Notes: generated from the sequence alone by a model not told the origin. A DNA stretch of 64,000 nt from Phoronis australis (GCA_002633005.1 NMRA01000106.1:415655-479654); one strand, 5' to 3'. Counted from the first letter of the stretch, positions 12,445 to 25,870 are shown. Numbers and translations: made by a program.

Positions 12445-12636
12445 ATCACAAACATTTAAGTCTGGTCTGCACGCCACCTATGGGCCACATCACGTGACCT
12501 GCACGGTTGCACGGTTACCAGAAGGTCCTGGGTTCGAGTCCCGGTCAGGGACAGAAATCTTTTCGGACTTATGCTCATTAGGTCACATGGTGTGGCCCAT
12601 AGGTGGCGTGCAAACCAGACCTAAAATGTTTGTGAT
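12445..12636. repeat. Fold-back element with tRNA-like core
   Basis: The 192-bp element has inverted repeats of about 55 bp. The left arm starts ATCACAAACATTTAAG and includes TGCACGCCACCTATGGGCCA; the right arm is its complement ending TGTTTGTGAT. The centre contains CCTGGGTTCGAGTCCCGG, a perfect box-B or T-arm-like motif. Such a structure could fold into a long hairpin with a tRNA-like loop. A diverged fragment of the same sequence is at 35860-35915. Confidence 0.75.
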
Positions 12637-13084
12637 ACTTTTATGCTCGTAAAACTTGGAATATGATCGAGAATACATTCTATTGTTCAATGAAGATTAC
12701 ATGACCTCTGCCAACAACCGTCTATTGGTTGTCACATTATGTCGTCCTCTCACTACGAAATGTCCGATCACTTGTGAGACATCGTGCATACCTCTGCAAA
12801 CCCGTCCAATGCAAAGAATGGTGAGAGTAGCTTTATTTTGAACTATGTACAATCGTTTTTGGACGCCTTATTTTTGCTAAACTACCAAGCAGCAGTCAAA
12901 TAATCAAATTGGTACAACATAAGGCTTGATTCAAGCAAATTGGTTAATATCCAGTAACCTCTAGGCCTTTCGGTCATTATCGTGTGCCAATTTGTCTGAA
13001 AAATAACATGGTTTGATCAAAGATTCTTAACGTTAGGTTGGGCTGTCAAAATAAGCCCATCTTTCAAGCAGAAGTCTTGGGTGC

Positions 13085-13090
13085 TTTATT
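13085..13090 (-). terminator. Probable innexin poly(A) signal
   Basis: AATAAA on the minus strand lies about 150 bases beyond the innexin stop codon, a usual distance for a short 3' UTR. No other evidence fixes the cleavage site. Confidence 0.5.
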
Positions 13091-13238
13091 GAACGTGCCG
13101 GTGCCACTGACAACAAATCGAACAACTGGTGTGGTTAAAATTCACTAAGATGGTAGGTTATCACTACAACAGACTCACAGCGAACTATGTTTTTAACATA
13201 GAAATTTCTTTTCAGCATTACTTATTTGGATTCACCAA

Positions 13239-14511
13239 CTAGGACTGAACAGGCTTATTCAAAGGTGGCCTCCTGTTGTTTCTGAATCCCACACCTTCTT
13301 CCACAGACGGGGCAGAAGGCGCAGCGCGTCTGCCGGATGACTGTGAGTTCCTTCGATTTTGCTGAAAATAGTCCCATAGCCCTGCTATCACTTCGCATGC
13401 AATTATGCTGTTCGTATTCTCGCTAATAATTTTCAGAATTAGTACGCCATCTTGTTGGAGATATCTGTCCGCGAATGTTTTGAAAAGTAGTCCATCACCA
13501 TTCTCAAGTTTATCAGCAAGCTTCAAGTGCTTTTTAAGATACCGTATTCTGGAGCGGCGAAACATCGTCATTGTCCATGGAAGAACACCGTAGACGCTTA
13601 GTGCAGCAACAATAACAAGCCAAAACCAGAGGAATATAAAAATTTTCTCGCTGAAAAGGTTAATCGGCAATGTACATTGCACAGTGTAGAGGTGCACATT
13701 TTCTCGCCCTCCTAAACGTCTGATACCAAAGTCGCACATGGTAACACGTGGGAACCTGCGAGACTCGCCCCAATTTTCACCACCCAACAGTTTTGTCATG
13801 ACTTCAATACCATAGGCCGAATAATCAGTTCTCAAAAACAAATTTAACAAAAACAATTGCACAATCACGTTTATGATGTACAGTACCTTCACAAACAAAT
13901 ACACGGCGACAATTTGGTTGCCATACCGTCTGCTGCACAACAGGCAACTCTTTGCAAGAATGGATCGAATACGCGCACAACATCCGTTCTTGAAATCGCA
14001 CTGTCTTACAAAATACCTGTCCATATGTCGCACCGCGTAGCGCACGGCCTGTTCTCTCACCTCCGGCTTTAACTGGTCAACTCGTAGCAAGGAACTCACA
14101 ATCCCGCTGACGTCCAGCCCTATGCGACTCGTGAACAGTCTCCAGACAATATGTGGCAAATAAAACACCACTGCCATCGACATTAGTATAAATGGCACCC
14201 ATTGATAATAGCTCAACTCTTGTTTTTTTCTATCTGGGAGCTCGATAGGAATTTCCTCTTTCAGTGGGATGTAATATGTATTTGATATCCAACATATATT
14301 GTTGATGTATCTCTCATGGTTTGGNTGTACAAGGGTCAATACACCAGCAAGCTATTGGGTCACCGACATACTGCTTGGTACTCACGATGACAGTGCACAG
14401 GAACAGAACGATCAAGGTGTAGCGGTGACTGAGTCGATCGAATCCGTCATCATCGTTGTGAAGCGCTGTAATCTGAGCGACTTTGCCGATTGTATCTAAA
14501 AATGTTGTCAT
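13239..14511 (-). CDS. Innexin gap-junction/hemichannel subunit
   Basis: Innexins form gap junctions and hemichannels in invertebrate plasma membranes; each subunit has four membrane segments and two disulfide-linked extracellular loops. The ATG at 14511-14509 gives MTTFLDTIGK and then DDDGFDRLSHRYT, the family start. TM1 is about residues 31-50. Loop 1 has YVGDPIACWC and ICWISNTYY. The signature YYQWVPFIL (101-109) leads into TM2. TM3 is about 199-226. Loop 2 has FPRVTMCDF and TVQC followed by LPINLFSEKIF. TM4 is about 289-312, with a basic, Ser/Pro-rich cytoplasmic tail. The frame shifts at the ambiguous base N (14325). Omitting that one base gives a continuous 423-aa protein of normal family length, so a sequencing or assembly error is more likely than a pseudogene. 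The coding region has no intron. An acceptor-like TTTTGTAG just before the ATG suggests a 5' UTR intron. Confidence 0.93.
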
Positions 14512-14870
14512 GCTACAAAAGCAGAACACAGTATATATATGTGAAAAAAAACAGTAGCAAAATAATTTTAACTAGAATGCAGTCGTTATTTTTCGGTCCT
14601 GAGGTTGTCGTGATTTGATTTATAAGGACATTTTCAGAGAGAAAAGTAATTTTACAGAAACGATCAATATCGCCGGATCCGCCCCACAAGCTCCGTGGCT
14701 GCAGCCGAACGCTCTGTTGCTGAGTCAAATCCATCTCCTTAAATAGCAAAGTATTTAATTTTTAAAAGTACAGGCCTTGATTTCATCGAATGTCTAGCAG
14801 ACAATGGCAACAATTGACGATTTGAAATATAAACACAAAAACACAACGGATTTCGTTGTTTAAATGCTCT

Positions 14871-14930
14871 GGTAAAAAGTGATAGCTTTAAAGAGTCTTT
14901 TCCATCAAACAATAGTCCCAAAAACGCATG
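14871..14930 (+). repeat. Old dispersed repeat, copy 2
   Basis: The shared core reads GTGATAGCTTTAAAGAGTCT, then CCATCAAACAATAGTCCC. It aligns with 1904-1957 and 26808-26870. Confidence 0.4.
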
Positions 14931-15335
14931 ATTATACCCCCTGAAATTGCTCGAGTATTAAATGGAAATTAAATTATTCTCGTTTTATGTATAGTATGGC
15001 CAAAGCATCTGAGCATCTAACGTCTCATAAATCTGTTCTATCTTAAGTGATTTTTTTTCTTTTCCTTAAACAAAGACCGATTGAAATCTATGTGTATTGG
15101 AACCTAGGTTCAAAAGACAATTGTGTAAGAGTAAATTAAATAAGTGAATCGAGGGAGACGTGAAGTGTTTTCACGTGATACGTTCCCACGTCGGTGCTGA
15201 AATGATTCATTGTACTGGTAATTAGTCAATTAGTTAATCAATAAAAATATAGTAAAAACTAAAATTAAAATCGCTTGCAATTTTATTCTGTTGATTTTTG
15301 TTTGCTGACGGAAGAGGGCTCCTTAGGTTCCGTTT

Positions 15336-15473
15336 GGGCGGCGCACTATAGGGGGCTAGGGAGGCTATAGCCCCCCACTTTTTCAGAGCTGCGCTGCCCA
15401 TGGTCTATGGACGGTGCACCACCAGGGGACTAGGGACTATAGACTACCCACTTTTTTCAGTGCTGCGCCGCCC
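15336..15473. repeat. 138-bp inverted-repeat element
   Basis: The element begins GGGCGGCGCA and ends TGCGCCGCCC, a perfect 10-bp terminal inverted repeat. Inside, two related halves each contain a CTAGGGA block, a CTATAG block, CCCACTTTTT and a CAG-GCTGCGC-type end. This suggests an internal duplication. It is non-coding. Confidence 0.7.
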
Positions 15474-17994
15474 ATTATAACATGTCTGCTGTGGATGTAT
15501 ATTTTGATAAACAATATAAATGAAGCAGCTTTCGTATTCCTTTAGCAAAGATATTGTGATATCTTTTCCTTTAGTTTATTTATCACGAGGAACTTACATG
15601 TACTTAGCCGCGGCTTTTTTGACCCCGATTAAAAGCCGCATTCCTCTAAGCAATTAACAATCTAGTCAAAATAATTGACACTTCTTCCTTTTCCGATCAG
15701 CGGCAGGAGAACATTCCATGGAACAGAGTAATTGCTACTGGCATTTGCAATGTTTGCGAGTTGAACCAGTTTACACGAATTAGTAATCAACGACATGCTC
15801 AATTTTGTTTATCTTTAAAAAGTTCTATAAACTTAGTGTAACATGACTACTAGCACGAGGCGTTTAGTGGAGTAATTTTCGGTGATTAATAGTTATCTCG
15901 TTAACCGACTGGATGTTCATTTTTGATAGCTTCAACTCGAGTAGTGGGACAGTCCTTTCATAGACTTGCCTCACTAGAGAACTTGTGACATTTTTTTCTC
16001 AAGTTTGACTTACTCCTCTGGCAACTAATCAATTGCAACTTTTGTAGGATTTAAAGCAAGTTTAAGTGAGGGTTTTTAACTTAGCAGTTAAGGAAAATGT
16101 CTCAATTGTTATGTTCAGTGGATCTTTGACTTGATTATAGCGCAAGTTGAAAAGTCTAGAATTTCCTCAAACAGGATCTACATTCGAAATTATAGTCTCC
16201 AATCACAGGCCTATGGAAGTCATGACAAATCTAGACTTAAGTCAGAATTTTTTGGAATGGGCCCCAGAACTGGAGTCTGGTCACCGGATATGGATCATTT
16301 TCAGCGTGAGTGGAGTTTAGAGATGTGAGGCAGAACTTGTTGTTTGCTAGTTCAAGAACTTACGGATCTTATCTGAAAATAGAAAAACGAGTCACGGCAT
16401 TGTTTTCATCCCACCAATACAAGGACAAAATGTGCCGTGGTTTTCCAATTATGCGCCCTGGTGCTCACTCGGAGACATAAGATGGGTTCAGCACATACTG
16501 TAATAGGAATAGGAAGGGTTTAACATTGCGAGAGTTGATTGGAAACAATCACCTGATCTGAACATATCGTTACTTACAACTTCACGAATAAGTCCTGCAT
16601 CCATGTTAAGTCACGTGCAGAAGCGTTCTGATTGTGCTGACAGTCAGAGCCATGTCAAATATCCCGCTCTGTGAAATTGTACATAAGGACGATTTCCTCT
16701 CTGAATACTGCTAGATAGCGTAGACTAACTGCATTCACCATTCCAACTCACAATACGTGCAAGTTTATTTATTAATAATTTGTTTTAATTAAGCTTAATT
16801 AACGATCTGGCATGGGTAACCCTTTTGATTTGGCATGGGGGTTATCAGAAAGATCTATTGGTATGATGCAATCATTGCCACTCAAACATTTGCAATTTCC
16901 GGTGGGCCTGGTAGAAATGCATCCAAAAACATCTGCTCCTTTGTCATCGACGACCCAGACATTAGCAAATACACGGACTAGAAAGTTGAAGCACCGAAAC
17001 CCAATTCCCGAAATCGAAGTTCAACTGTCGACTTAATTCAAATATTTTCTTTTGTATTTTATTGTGAATATTGTAGTTCGTAGTTTTATGAACTTGAAAC
17101 CATGAACTGTTAACCTGGTGGGCCTAAAACCAGCAATGATTATTTAAGTCAATGCTCTCATTCAATCACAAAAATAAAAACACTTATTTTGAGTTCACAA
17201 TAAGGAAAAACAGAAAATAATGTGTCCGAGTCCGGGGACAGGATTTCGGGTGTAGATATCACTTTAAGACGAGCGCCATTATGAATGTTGGTAACAGCTG
17301 CCAATTCAAATTTTACGTGTACAGTGTACTTAGTTTTATGCAAATTGTTGTCAATCCATAATGAACGTTCTTTATATGTAGGTGTAATAGTCTAATAATT
17401 ACTAGCAACACTAACCCGTGTGCATGTACAGAAGCTGTGCACATTTGAAAAAGTCGGCAAAATTAATTTAGTTTAAATGTTTTTGCGGAAAGGCTTGAAC
17501 ACAGTGAACAAAGAACCCTCAGGCAATGCTGTTCTGATCGTTTTCTTTCGAAAGAAGTGGTTGCTTCTTTCACCTTACAACATCCCAGATTCGAAGTGCA
17601 TTGAAAGAACAGAAAGGTCCTCTACACCATCATTCGATAATTGTCTTGGCCACTGGATATATATTCCGCGGTGCCAGCAGACAGTTGAACGGCAGTTACC
17701 GGTTATCAACAGTGCCCCTGAATATTCTTGGAAAACCGGGAAAGCGCTACAGTGAAGAACAAAAGCGAGAGCTACAACGTTTACATTGAGGATTTAGTAG
17801 AGACAACTCTTTAATCATGGGAAAGAAGTTGCTAGCGTTTAATTTACTATTCAGAATCCGATAACTAACCTTAGGTCCTTTTACCCAGAAATAGATTTCT
17901 GAATAGTCCGTTGCCACTAATTGTAGAAAATCGTGCTCTTGAACTTTTGAAATAGATGAATATTAAACTAGAACATTCGCCTAAGGCAGGCGAT

Positions 17995-18336
17995 CCGAAC
18001 AACACGTCTGCGGTATTCATGAACATAGCTCCGCCGCTTTGCAGTCTCTTGGACATGTAAACTCAGTTCGCTGACTCACTAACTCGGTCGCGCACTCGCA
18101 AAACACGACTTATACACCCAAAAAGAGCGACTCCACTCCGTAATTTGTAAACATGACACATGGACTCTTCGGTAAGGCCATATCCGTGGTCTTAGTCGTA
18201 TGAGCTGGCGAGTCATATTTTGGGTGCATATGCCGTGTTTCGTGACTGCGGTGCCGTCTTCAGTTTGTGTCAGTGGGCGGGCTGGATTTTCAGGTCCGTG
18301 AGCTATGTTCATGAGTGCGTGTGCCGTGTTGTTCGG
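17995..18336. repeat. 342-bp inverted-repeat element
   Basis: The termini CCGAACAACACG (left) and CGTGTTGTTCGG (right) are perfect inverted repeats. A second matched block, CATGAACATAGCTC and its complement, lies about 23 bases further in on each side. This symmetric structure indicates a MITE-like element. The reading frame across it on the minus strand is probably incidental. Confidence 0.65.
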
Positions 18337-19702
18337 GTAACATGAAAGAGTGAATTACAGCAGACAAACTTAAACAAGACAAAGGTTATTCGGAACACCT
18401 TAGGTATTTTCGTATCCTTAAATTTTCTCTTGGAGGTGAACGTTATTTCTACAATGGTTGACTTTCAAACTGGAGAATGGTTATCGGTTTGAAAGAACGT
18501 TGTACATAAGTTCACATGGGAGGGGAAATTTGAAGCTACGAAAATTCCCAAGGTTTTCACCCATAATGAACAAAAGTTAAGCACGATAGAGAAATTAGAC
18601 TGACGAATTAGCATCGATAATGTCTCCAAAATCTTCGCTTGTATAAAACGGTTAAGTACCGAGAGGTGCCTCATAGTAACTGCTTGAATAATAAAAAGAG
18701 TGGATAGGAACGAAACTCGCCCCCGCAGTCTCACCTAGGGGGGTTGCTGCATAAATTCGTATCATAATATAGAGCACGATCACTGCCGGGAATTCAGCAA
18801 ATAGCCCCCAAATATAGGCGTATACGCTGAAAACTATTTTCAAAGTCGCAACTGAATTTTTGGGCGATTTGTCTGGTTTTCCAAAACTGAAAAGTGTCAT
18901 CAAGTGTCAAACAGTACATACGTGTATTCACAAATTTTTGCAATAAGTATTTCAAAGAAGTGCTTTTAAATATCGTGGTCATAGATACGGGAACGCAATG
19001 TGCATGAAGTCCAAACCGGTTCGGTCTCTCTTAGTGCGGCGCAACATCTACTAGACGGTTAATTACACAATAGGAATTCGCCGAAATAAAAATCAAGCGG
19101 GAATTTGATCTGTGATGGCAAAATAATGGTTATTATTCTTTATGTTGTTCAACACGATGTTCATGTGCAATTTGACTTAATTTCCTTTATTAAGGGACAT
19201 TTCCTCCTCACGCGCTAGCGAAAACATAAATTATATACTAGCTTCTCAACCACACAAATCATGTCTCAAACCTTTCCATACCAAGACAGAAAGCAATTTC
19301 CATCGGACACTAACCATGTATTTCCGTTACGAAGTTTTAAGAGGGTGTCAAAGAGCCAGTAACTTTTGACAATCCTCCCGATTCTATGCTCTTTCACGTA
19401 CATCTACTTGCTTGATTACTTTTGGTGGTACGTATGAGAAACTTTGGAAGAAATTTGTTAAAATTTCAACAGCATGTTTCATAATCTTCGTTTTAGGAAG
19501 TAATAAGGAAATGTCTTACTAAAAATGATAAATGGATTAGGTTGTGAGATTAATCTGTTAAAGCCGTAGCAAAGCCGCCTTTGGTTGGCAAAAACTACAT
19601 ATGATTTGTCTGAAATGTTTCCTTACTCAGACGAGAAATGGTTTCTGGATAATGGTAGAACTGACTGGGGGTTAGTTCTTGAGATCATGTTCGCTGCACA
19701 AG

Positions 19703-19752
19703 GTGACACAACGTGACACGAAGTGACACAACGTGACACCACGTGACAAGAC
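19703..19752 (+). repeat. 10-bp tandem repeat, 5 copies
   Basis: Five units of the type GTGACACAAC (variants GTGACACGAA, GTGACACCAC, GTGACAAGAC) lie head to tail. The unit contains CGTGAC at most junctions. Confidence 0.85.
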
Positions 19753-22700
19753 AACTTACGTTTGTAAGTTCTTCCCAAGTCTCGGAGTCGTTTTCAATTC
19801 TAGTAAGGCATAAGTTACATACCAGATTTATACCGATGAGGGCTCTCAATCAAACATTATTTTTCGACGTAAGGCGGGATTATGATCGTTTTAAGTTTAA
19901 TAGTCCAATACAATAAGAGCTTTCACCGACTTGACAGTTTATGGAAAACAAGACGACGTTACGTCATACCACGCATTTCTGAAAGTCATCCCAGGCTGAA
20001 GAACCGAAAACGCCATATTTTTTCTACATTTCTGGTTACTCAAATAAAGCACAAGTGTTATTTCTGAAAAAGGCTTGTAAACTGAAAATGTATCAAAATA
20101 CGTCGAGATGGGTATTTGTTTATACCAGTTACAAACATATTCCTAAAGCGACATAATGATTAAAACGAATGCAAAAAACATTTAATTTACTTGTTTACTG
20201 ACAGTTCCGACTTTAATCCAAACAGATCTTCAAATCTTACTTTCAGGGTTGAACGCACTCCGATTTTTTCAAGTCACGTCAGACTCAACACATAAACTTT
20301 CCCAGCTCAAGCAATACAGTGACCAGCTGGGCATGCAAGAACATTTGCAACGTTTTACCGAATACAACGCAAATGAATATTGTCTTGGCGATTCCTTTTT
20401 GTTGTAATTCTAATTTCAATTCATTATCGAGAATTAAAAAAGCAAGAATCAATCTAAAACTTACTTGTTTGTTATCCGTTTGGCTTAATATCCACACAAT
20501 ATGTTTAACAGCGAAAACCTCACTGCCAGTGATTCAAACGGAAATTCAGGAGTATCAAGCTTCCGATTTACTGTTATTATTCGCGCTTTCGAATTAACTA
20601 CCTGTAAATAAGGCCGATCTTATCCACTTAATTGTGCATCCTACAGACAAGTCGCAACAGTTGCTATTATTCGACCGCCTGATGAGGATCCCAGATGTGT
20701 TGGCGAAATCTTATCGTACCATTAGAAATCAGTCCTCCTCCTCCAACATATGGATGAACTCACTTAACACAAAATCCCGAAATTATCAGAAAGCTGCCAT
20801 CGTTCAAAAACAACTTATTGGAACATTTTGCGTGGCAGTAATACGAGAAATGAGTTATATCAAATTCGTTATCGATATCATTTCGAGTTGCTTAATTATT
20901 GAAAACCTGCGTTCGTTTACGATAGCATTTGCATTCACATTTGTCGTTATTAATTATTAGAAATTCTAACCACCATTTCTCCGCATCTCAAAAAAGACTA
21001 CATATCGAGACAAAAATCAAATTAACAAAAAATAAAAGAAGTACGTGTCACGATGTGTAAATTATGAATCTTGAAAAGGATTGGTTAATTACTTAATGAA
21101 ATTAACATTTCTTTATAAGTACGGCGTAATGTCAACGTCCTAATTGTGAATTCTATTGACGTTCTAGATGTACAATTATTGAAATAACACATTCTTTAGA
21201 TAAATGGATAACGAAGACTACTTGACTTCAAGAACGGAATAAATATAGATATTTTATAAATTAGAAATATTCAATCCAAGAATGGTAAGAATCTGAGCCA
21301 AATAAATTGTACGGATGAGTCAACAAACTATGAATTAGCATACATGATAACTTACATAAGACGTCACTTTTTCATCGGCATGACGATTGCTCGTCCAGCC
21401 CTAACCATTGTTATATCACAGGTTAGTTAATTTTCGTTAACAAACTCGACACCGTTTACATCAACTAAAAGAGTAATCAGAGTATTGACCTTTTTCGTCG
21501 CATCTTTATACTTCACTCCTCATCCATCCGACGTCGTCGATGTTTTGCATTCAACACGGCTGTGATCTACTAAGTGACAAATTCACGATCCTTTTAATAT
21601 CTACCTTCACTCCGCCGCAGAAAGCGAACCAATGCGCAGTCCCGTTTACAATGCCTTGCCGGAGAACAGTCAATTTAATTTTAGGAGACAGTGAATCGTT
21701 GAGAACTTACGCTAAGAAATGCAATTAGAACGATGATCTTTAATTACTTTAGTGTTTTCTTATAAATTGAATTACAGCGTTGTATTTAGTCTAACGTGAT
21801 GTCGAGTGTTTGACGTATATCCTAATTAATTGGACTCCAACGTATTCAATACTTGCAAGAATTCTCCACTATGCTTGAGAACGCGGTGTTGTTTCCAAAC
21901 TACAATGGTTCAGCATGTTTGCAACGCGCGCTTTCACGTTTGCGTTGTAAAAATTGATGCTAAAACGAGGCATTGTGTCCTAAACAACAATGCACAACAA
22001 TCATTTTTGTAGCCCCACCAAAGTGTGCAAGTAGTGAACTCTCCCCCTTATGTAGAATCATCAGAAATCAGAGTCACTGTTACTCATTATTGCATAGACT
22101 GGTAACAAAAAACACTTTACTATTGATTCGCCTAAAATTGGAATCAACGCTGATTCATTCGTTAAAATGATTACACTGTAAAAATGTTTCTTCAAGAAAA
22201 CACGATCGTAAATTAAAACGATTTACTCCTTTTAACTTTTCGTTTTCGTTCGTTTCCAAAAACCATCTGTTTACACGACCGTGTGTGCAGTCTCATCCGT
22301 ATTGGAGACGTGCGATCTTCCAATGCTTTCGATAATAAAAAACCATTGCAATTGCCCGTTGAGGTCAGTTTGTGTGAGTTAATGAGATTACAATTCATTA
22401 TTTTCTGTTTGGTGAATAACTATGGAATCACAGTCCTTTTTAAAAGTGTATTGACTTGTTACAAAACGAATAATTGTTGCATCTTATTAATGGTTCGTTA
22501 CTAGTTTTAAGAGGCAACGAATCGTTGAAAAAACGGACAGGTTAAATTATTGCAAACATTTCTTCAAACTAACGAATCATCCTACTGCTTTGTGATTTTG
22601 GAGGTTAAAGTCGCATTTGTTTTCTCTGTGCTGACAAGATATGTAACGAAAGTGTGAGCGCCTTCTGTCGAAAACCAGTCAGGCCAGTTTCTGTTATAAA

Positions 22701-23067
22701 ATCAGTCTCATCTTGTTCCTTAGAGACGATTTCTTGGCTTGAGAAAAACTGGCACTTACAGGTTGATTTTACTTCAGATCAGGTCCGTGCAGTTGATTGT
22801 CACGGCGGAGGGTTACAATCAGCCTCAAGAACAATATAACCGTAGGGAAATTTCAGGCGATTTCACATACAAACCATCTGAATAGAAACCGGATGTCATA
22901 GCGATTAAGGGCAAATGTGCCTGCGAAAAAATTTGAAGTATGTATAGCGACTTTTAGAACTTCAATTTTTTCTTGGCATGAATATTGGTTAGAATATTTT
23001 GTTGCACTTGAGAGATAATGGACGAGAAATCAAGAGGAAGAAACAATTCCGTAATCGAGGCCCTAGA

Positions 23068-23350
23068 TTTCAGCTACGGTCCCCTACATTTCAGTCCCCT
23101 ACCAGCAAGCATCGAGCCCGCAACGCAAATCCAAGACACGCAATGCAAACACAACACTGAAACTTTGGTTCCGGGTACCAGATCTAGATTCTATAGCCGC
23201 GCTTCTAACGTGCAGTCAAGGAATCAGATATCCGGAACTGGAGATAATGGGTCATACACAGGGAATGAAGCATTTTCGGGTCTGGGAACTTTCACCAAGT
23301 GTTTAGGGTCTGCTAGTCCGGGACTGGTCTCTAGGGGACCGTAGCTGAAA
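23068..23350. repeat. 283-bp inverted-repeat element
   Basis: The left end TTTCAGCTACGGTCCCCTA is matched by the complementary right end TAGGGGACCGTAGCTGAAA, a perfect 19-bp terminal inverted repeat. A possible TAGA target duplication flanks it. A 108-residue reading frame spans the element but is composed partly of the repeats, so it is not called as a gene. Confidence 0.75.
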
Positions 23351-24681
23351 ATTAGAGGCACTGTCATGGAATTATTCAATCCTTTGAGAACTGAAACGAC
23401 CACTGCTGGCCGGACTAACCTGCTCATTGATTTTTCGGAAGCGTTTCGGCTAGTTAAGTTTTGATTGTTCTTTGTAGCAACGAAATTAAAATCCTGACGT
23501 AATAAAAACAATTTCTAGATCAATTTTGGGCCGGACAGTGGTTATTCAGTTTTTCAATTTTTAATTGCCAAACGGTTTCCAAGGAATCACTGTGTTTGAA
23601 ACTGATATTTTTGACAGTGTTGCATAGCGACCACGTGTGGCTGTCAACATAAACCTGGCAGTACATAAAGGACTTTGTCTCTGTTTTCAATAATTATTAA
23701 CCTCGGCTATATATCTGATGCCTTGGATAGATAAATCTTCCAAAATTCCCTATTCACACATTCGCGTTTGATAGGCAATTCCGTATCAAATGCGTGAGAA
23801 GACGTTTTCTGACCACAACGCGCATATCTTACGACAGTAATGAAACACAAGTCGCCGCCATCAGAAAACTGACAACTGGTGAATGAATTTCATCACAGCT
23901 GACACTGTTCTCTAAGTTCGGTGGACCACATTATCCGTAGGCGTGGTGAAGAGTCCGCCAGATTCGTAAGAACGGGCCCAAAAGCGCGAACACAAACAAT
24001 ACAGGAAATATACAGAAAACATGTGATATTGACGACAACTGTTCCTGATGATGCAAAGTACATGCAATTTCCGCTGTTGATGTAAAATTTACAACGCAAT
24101 GCGAACCACATAGAATGTAGTGCACACGTTATCTAACGAGGCCTCTTGCAGACATCGCGTGAGAAGACAAAGACTAACAGGTTTCTTAGATTACACGCGA
24201 TATAATGTTTTCCCCCGTTATTTGCAGGTGTCAATAAATCCATAATAAAATAATATTTTGTCAGCTAATATATTAAACACAATTCCCAAAGTGAGAAGTA
24301 TTTATCGTGTAGATTGATAAGCTTTTCCTGTTAGATTAAAGGCGCATGAATTAATTGAAGATATAAGTAAACCATTGCATTGGATATTGACATGCTTTTT
24401 AATTCAAGATAAAGAAACTAAAAATAAAAAACAAAACGAATAAATACACAGGTTCTTAAATGCCTTAAGTTATCTGAGCTCGGTTGCATGAAACAGTCCC
24501 TAATAGGGACTCAACTAAGTTCCCTAAATCTATTTGTGGGCTTGTGGGAACACTGGCTGCCCTTTCTTATGCGGTTTGAGTCCCATCAATAAGTCATTTT
24601 TGATACAAATCGAGAACGAAGTTTACATTCAATTCTCAATATTATTGAAAATAGGAATCTTTCCATGCAACGCCTTTAATC

Positions 24682-24951
24682 GTGCGCGCATCCAGGGGGG
24701 GGGCTCGGGGAGAACGAATAAGCCGCCCCCCCCCCCCTCCCCCCATTTGACGAAGTGGGCAAAAAGGTCCGCTTCGGAGAACAAAAAGTCCTGGAAAACG
24801 AGAAAAAAAGTCCATTAAAAAGGCGCACAGTTCAAAGCTCCGAACGTGGTACCCAGTGCCTTTTTTAGTCCTTCCGCTTTTTTGTTAATAAAAGGTCAAC
24901 ATCGCCGGAAATTCGAGCCCCCCCCCATGTTAAAGGTTGAGTGCGCGCATG
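24682..24951 (-). repeat. GC-homopolymer inverted-repeat element, copy 2 (inverted)
   Basis: This is the same family as 3671-3899 but reversed. It contains GACGAAGTGGGCAAAAAGGT and AACAAAAAGTCC, is bordered by G- and C-runs, and has TGCGCGCA near both ends. Confidence 0.75.
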
Positions 24952-25828
24952 TTAATTTAAGGACTAATTTCCTAGTTACTTTGACTGAATTAAGGGCTCG
25001 CTTTTTAGTTATTTTATTAGGAAATGTCATTGGTCAAAGAAGAGCTCACAATAAAGATAAAACAATATGAAAATACATCTGTGAGTACTTGTGAAGAACG
25101 AAACAAATACGCAAAACATTTAGGGAACTTAGTTGAGTGCCTATTTGAGCCAATATGATGAAACACGTGGCAAACTTAATATAACATTAACGCACAACAA
25201 ACGACCATGTTTGCAAAGGTTTTACCTGTACATACGGCAGGTAAACTCATGACTTTTCGAGACAGATTCTCAGAGGTCTTTTAAATTTTGTAATTTTTAA
25301 AATTAATGCAAAACCTCCGTGGAGGTTACTAGACTCAAAAAAATTAAACGGGGTTGTGCAAATTTAAGACGATTGCCCTGTCCTTGGTTTTTCTCTATTA
25401 TCATGTAAGATGATGGTAGACATTCCCGATTATCAAACCACACTACAGCACAATATCATGACCCAGCCATACAATTTTCTGGCTTAAAGGACCATGGGAC
25501 GCGAAAACTCATCAAAGACATCACATTCTTCTCCAAATAAGTGCCCTCGTCGTGTAACTTGTCTACTTCAATATTTGAAACAACTTCATAAAAATACCAA
25601 GTTAGCCAGTTTTGAAAAACACTAAAGAGATAAAAAAAAGTTCCGGACACATTTTCAAACGTAGTTCCCACAGATAACGTGAGCGCGAATGCGCTCATAT
25701 CATTTTTTTCATTCAATTTTGAACAAATAGCGCCGTCAAAATGTTGCATTGCCAAATTAGGAGATCGCGCATTGACAAGCGTTTAGAAGTTCGTTTCTTC
25801 AAATTTGAAAAGGAAAATTAGCTTAAAT

Positions 25829-25870
25829 TGTACTAATATTGTACTAATTGTACTAATATTGTACTAATAT
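25829..25870 (+). repeat. Short tandem TGTACTAATAT repeat
   Basis: Four near-identical units of TTGTACTAATA (one shortened) occur in tandem. It is a simple microsatellite-scale repeat. Confidence 0.7.

Noticed and set aside
17477-17789. Two overlapping ORFs (92 and 62 codons)
   Set aside because: Neither matches a family; one ends with a charged helix (YSEEQKRELQRLH), but that alone is not evidence of a gene.
23018-23344. 108-codon ORF
   Set aside because: It spans a 283-bp inverted-repeat element and partly encodes its terminal repeats, so it is incidental.
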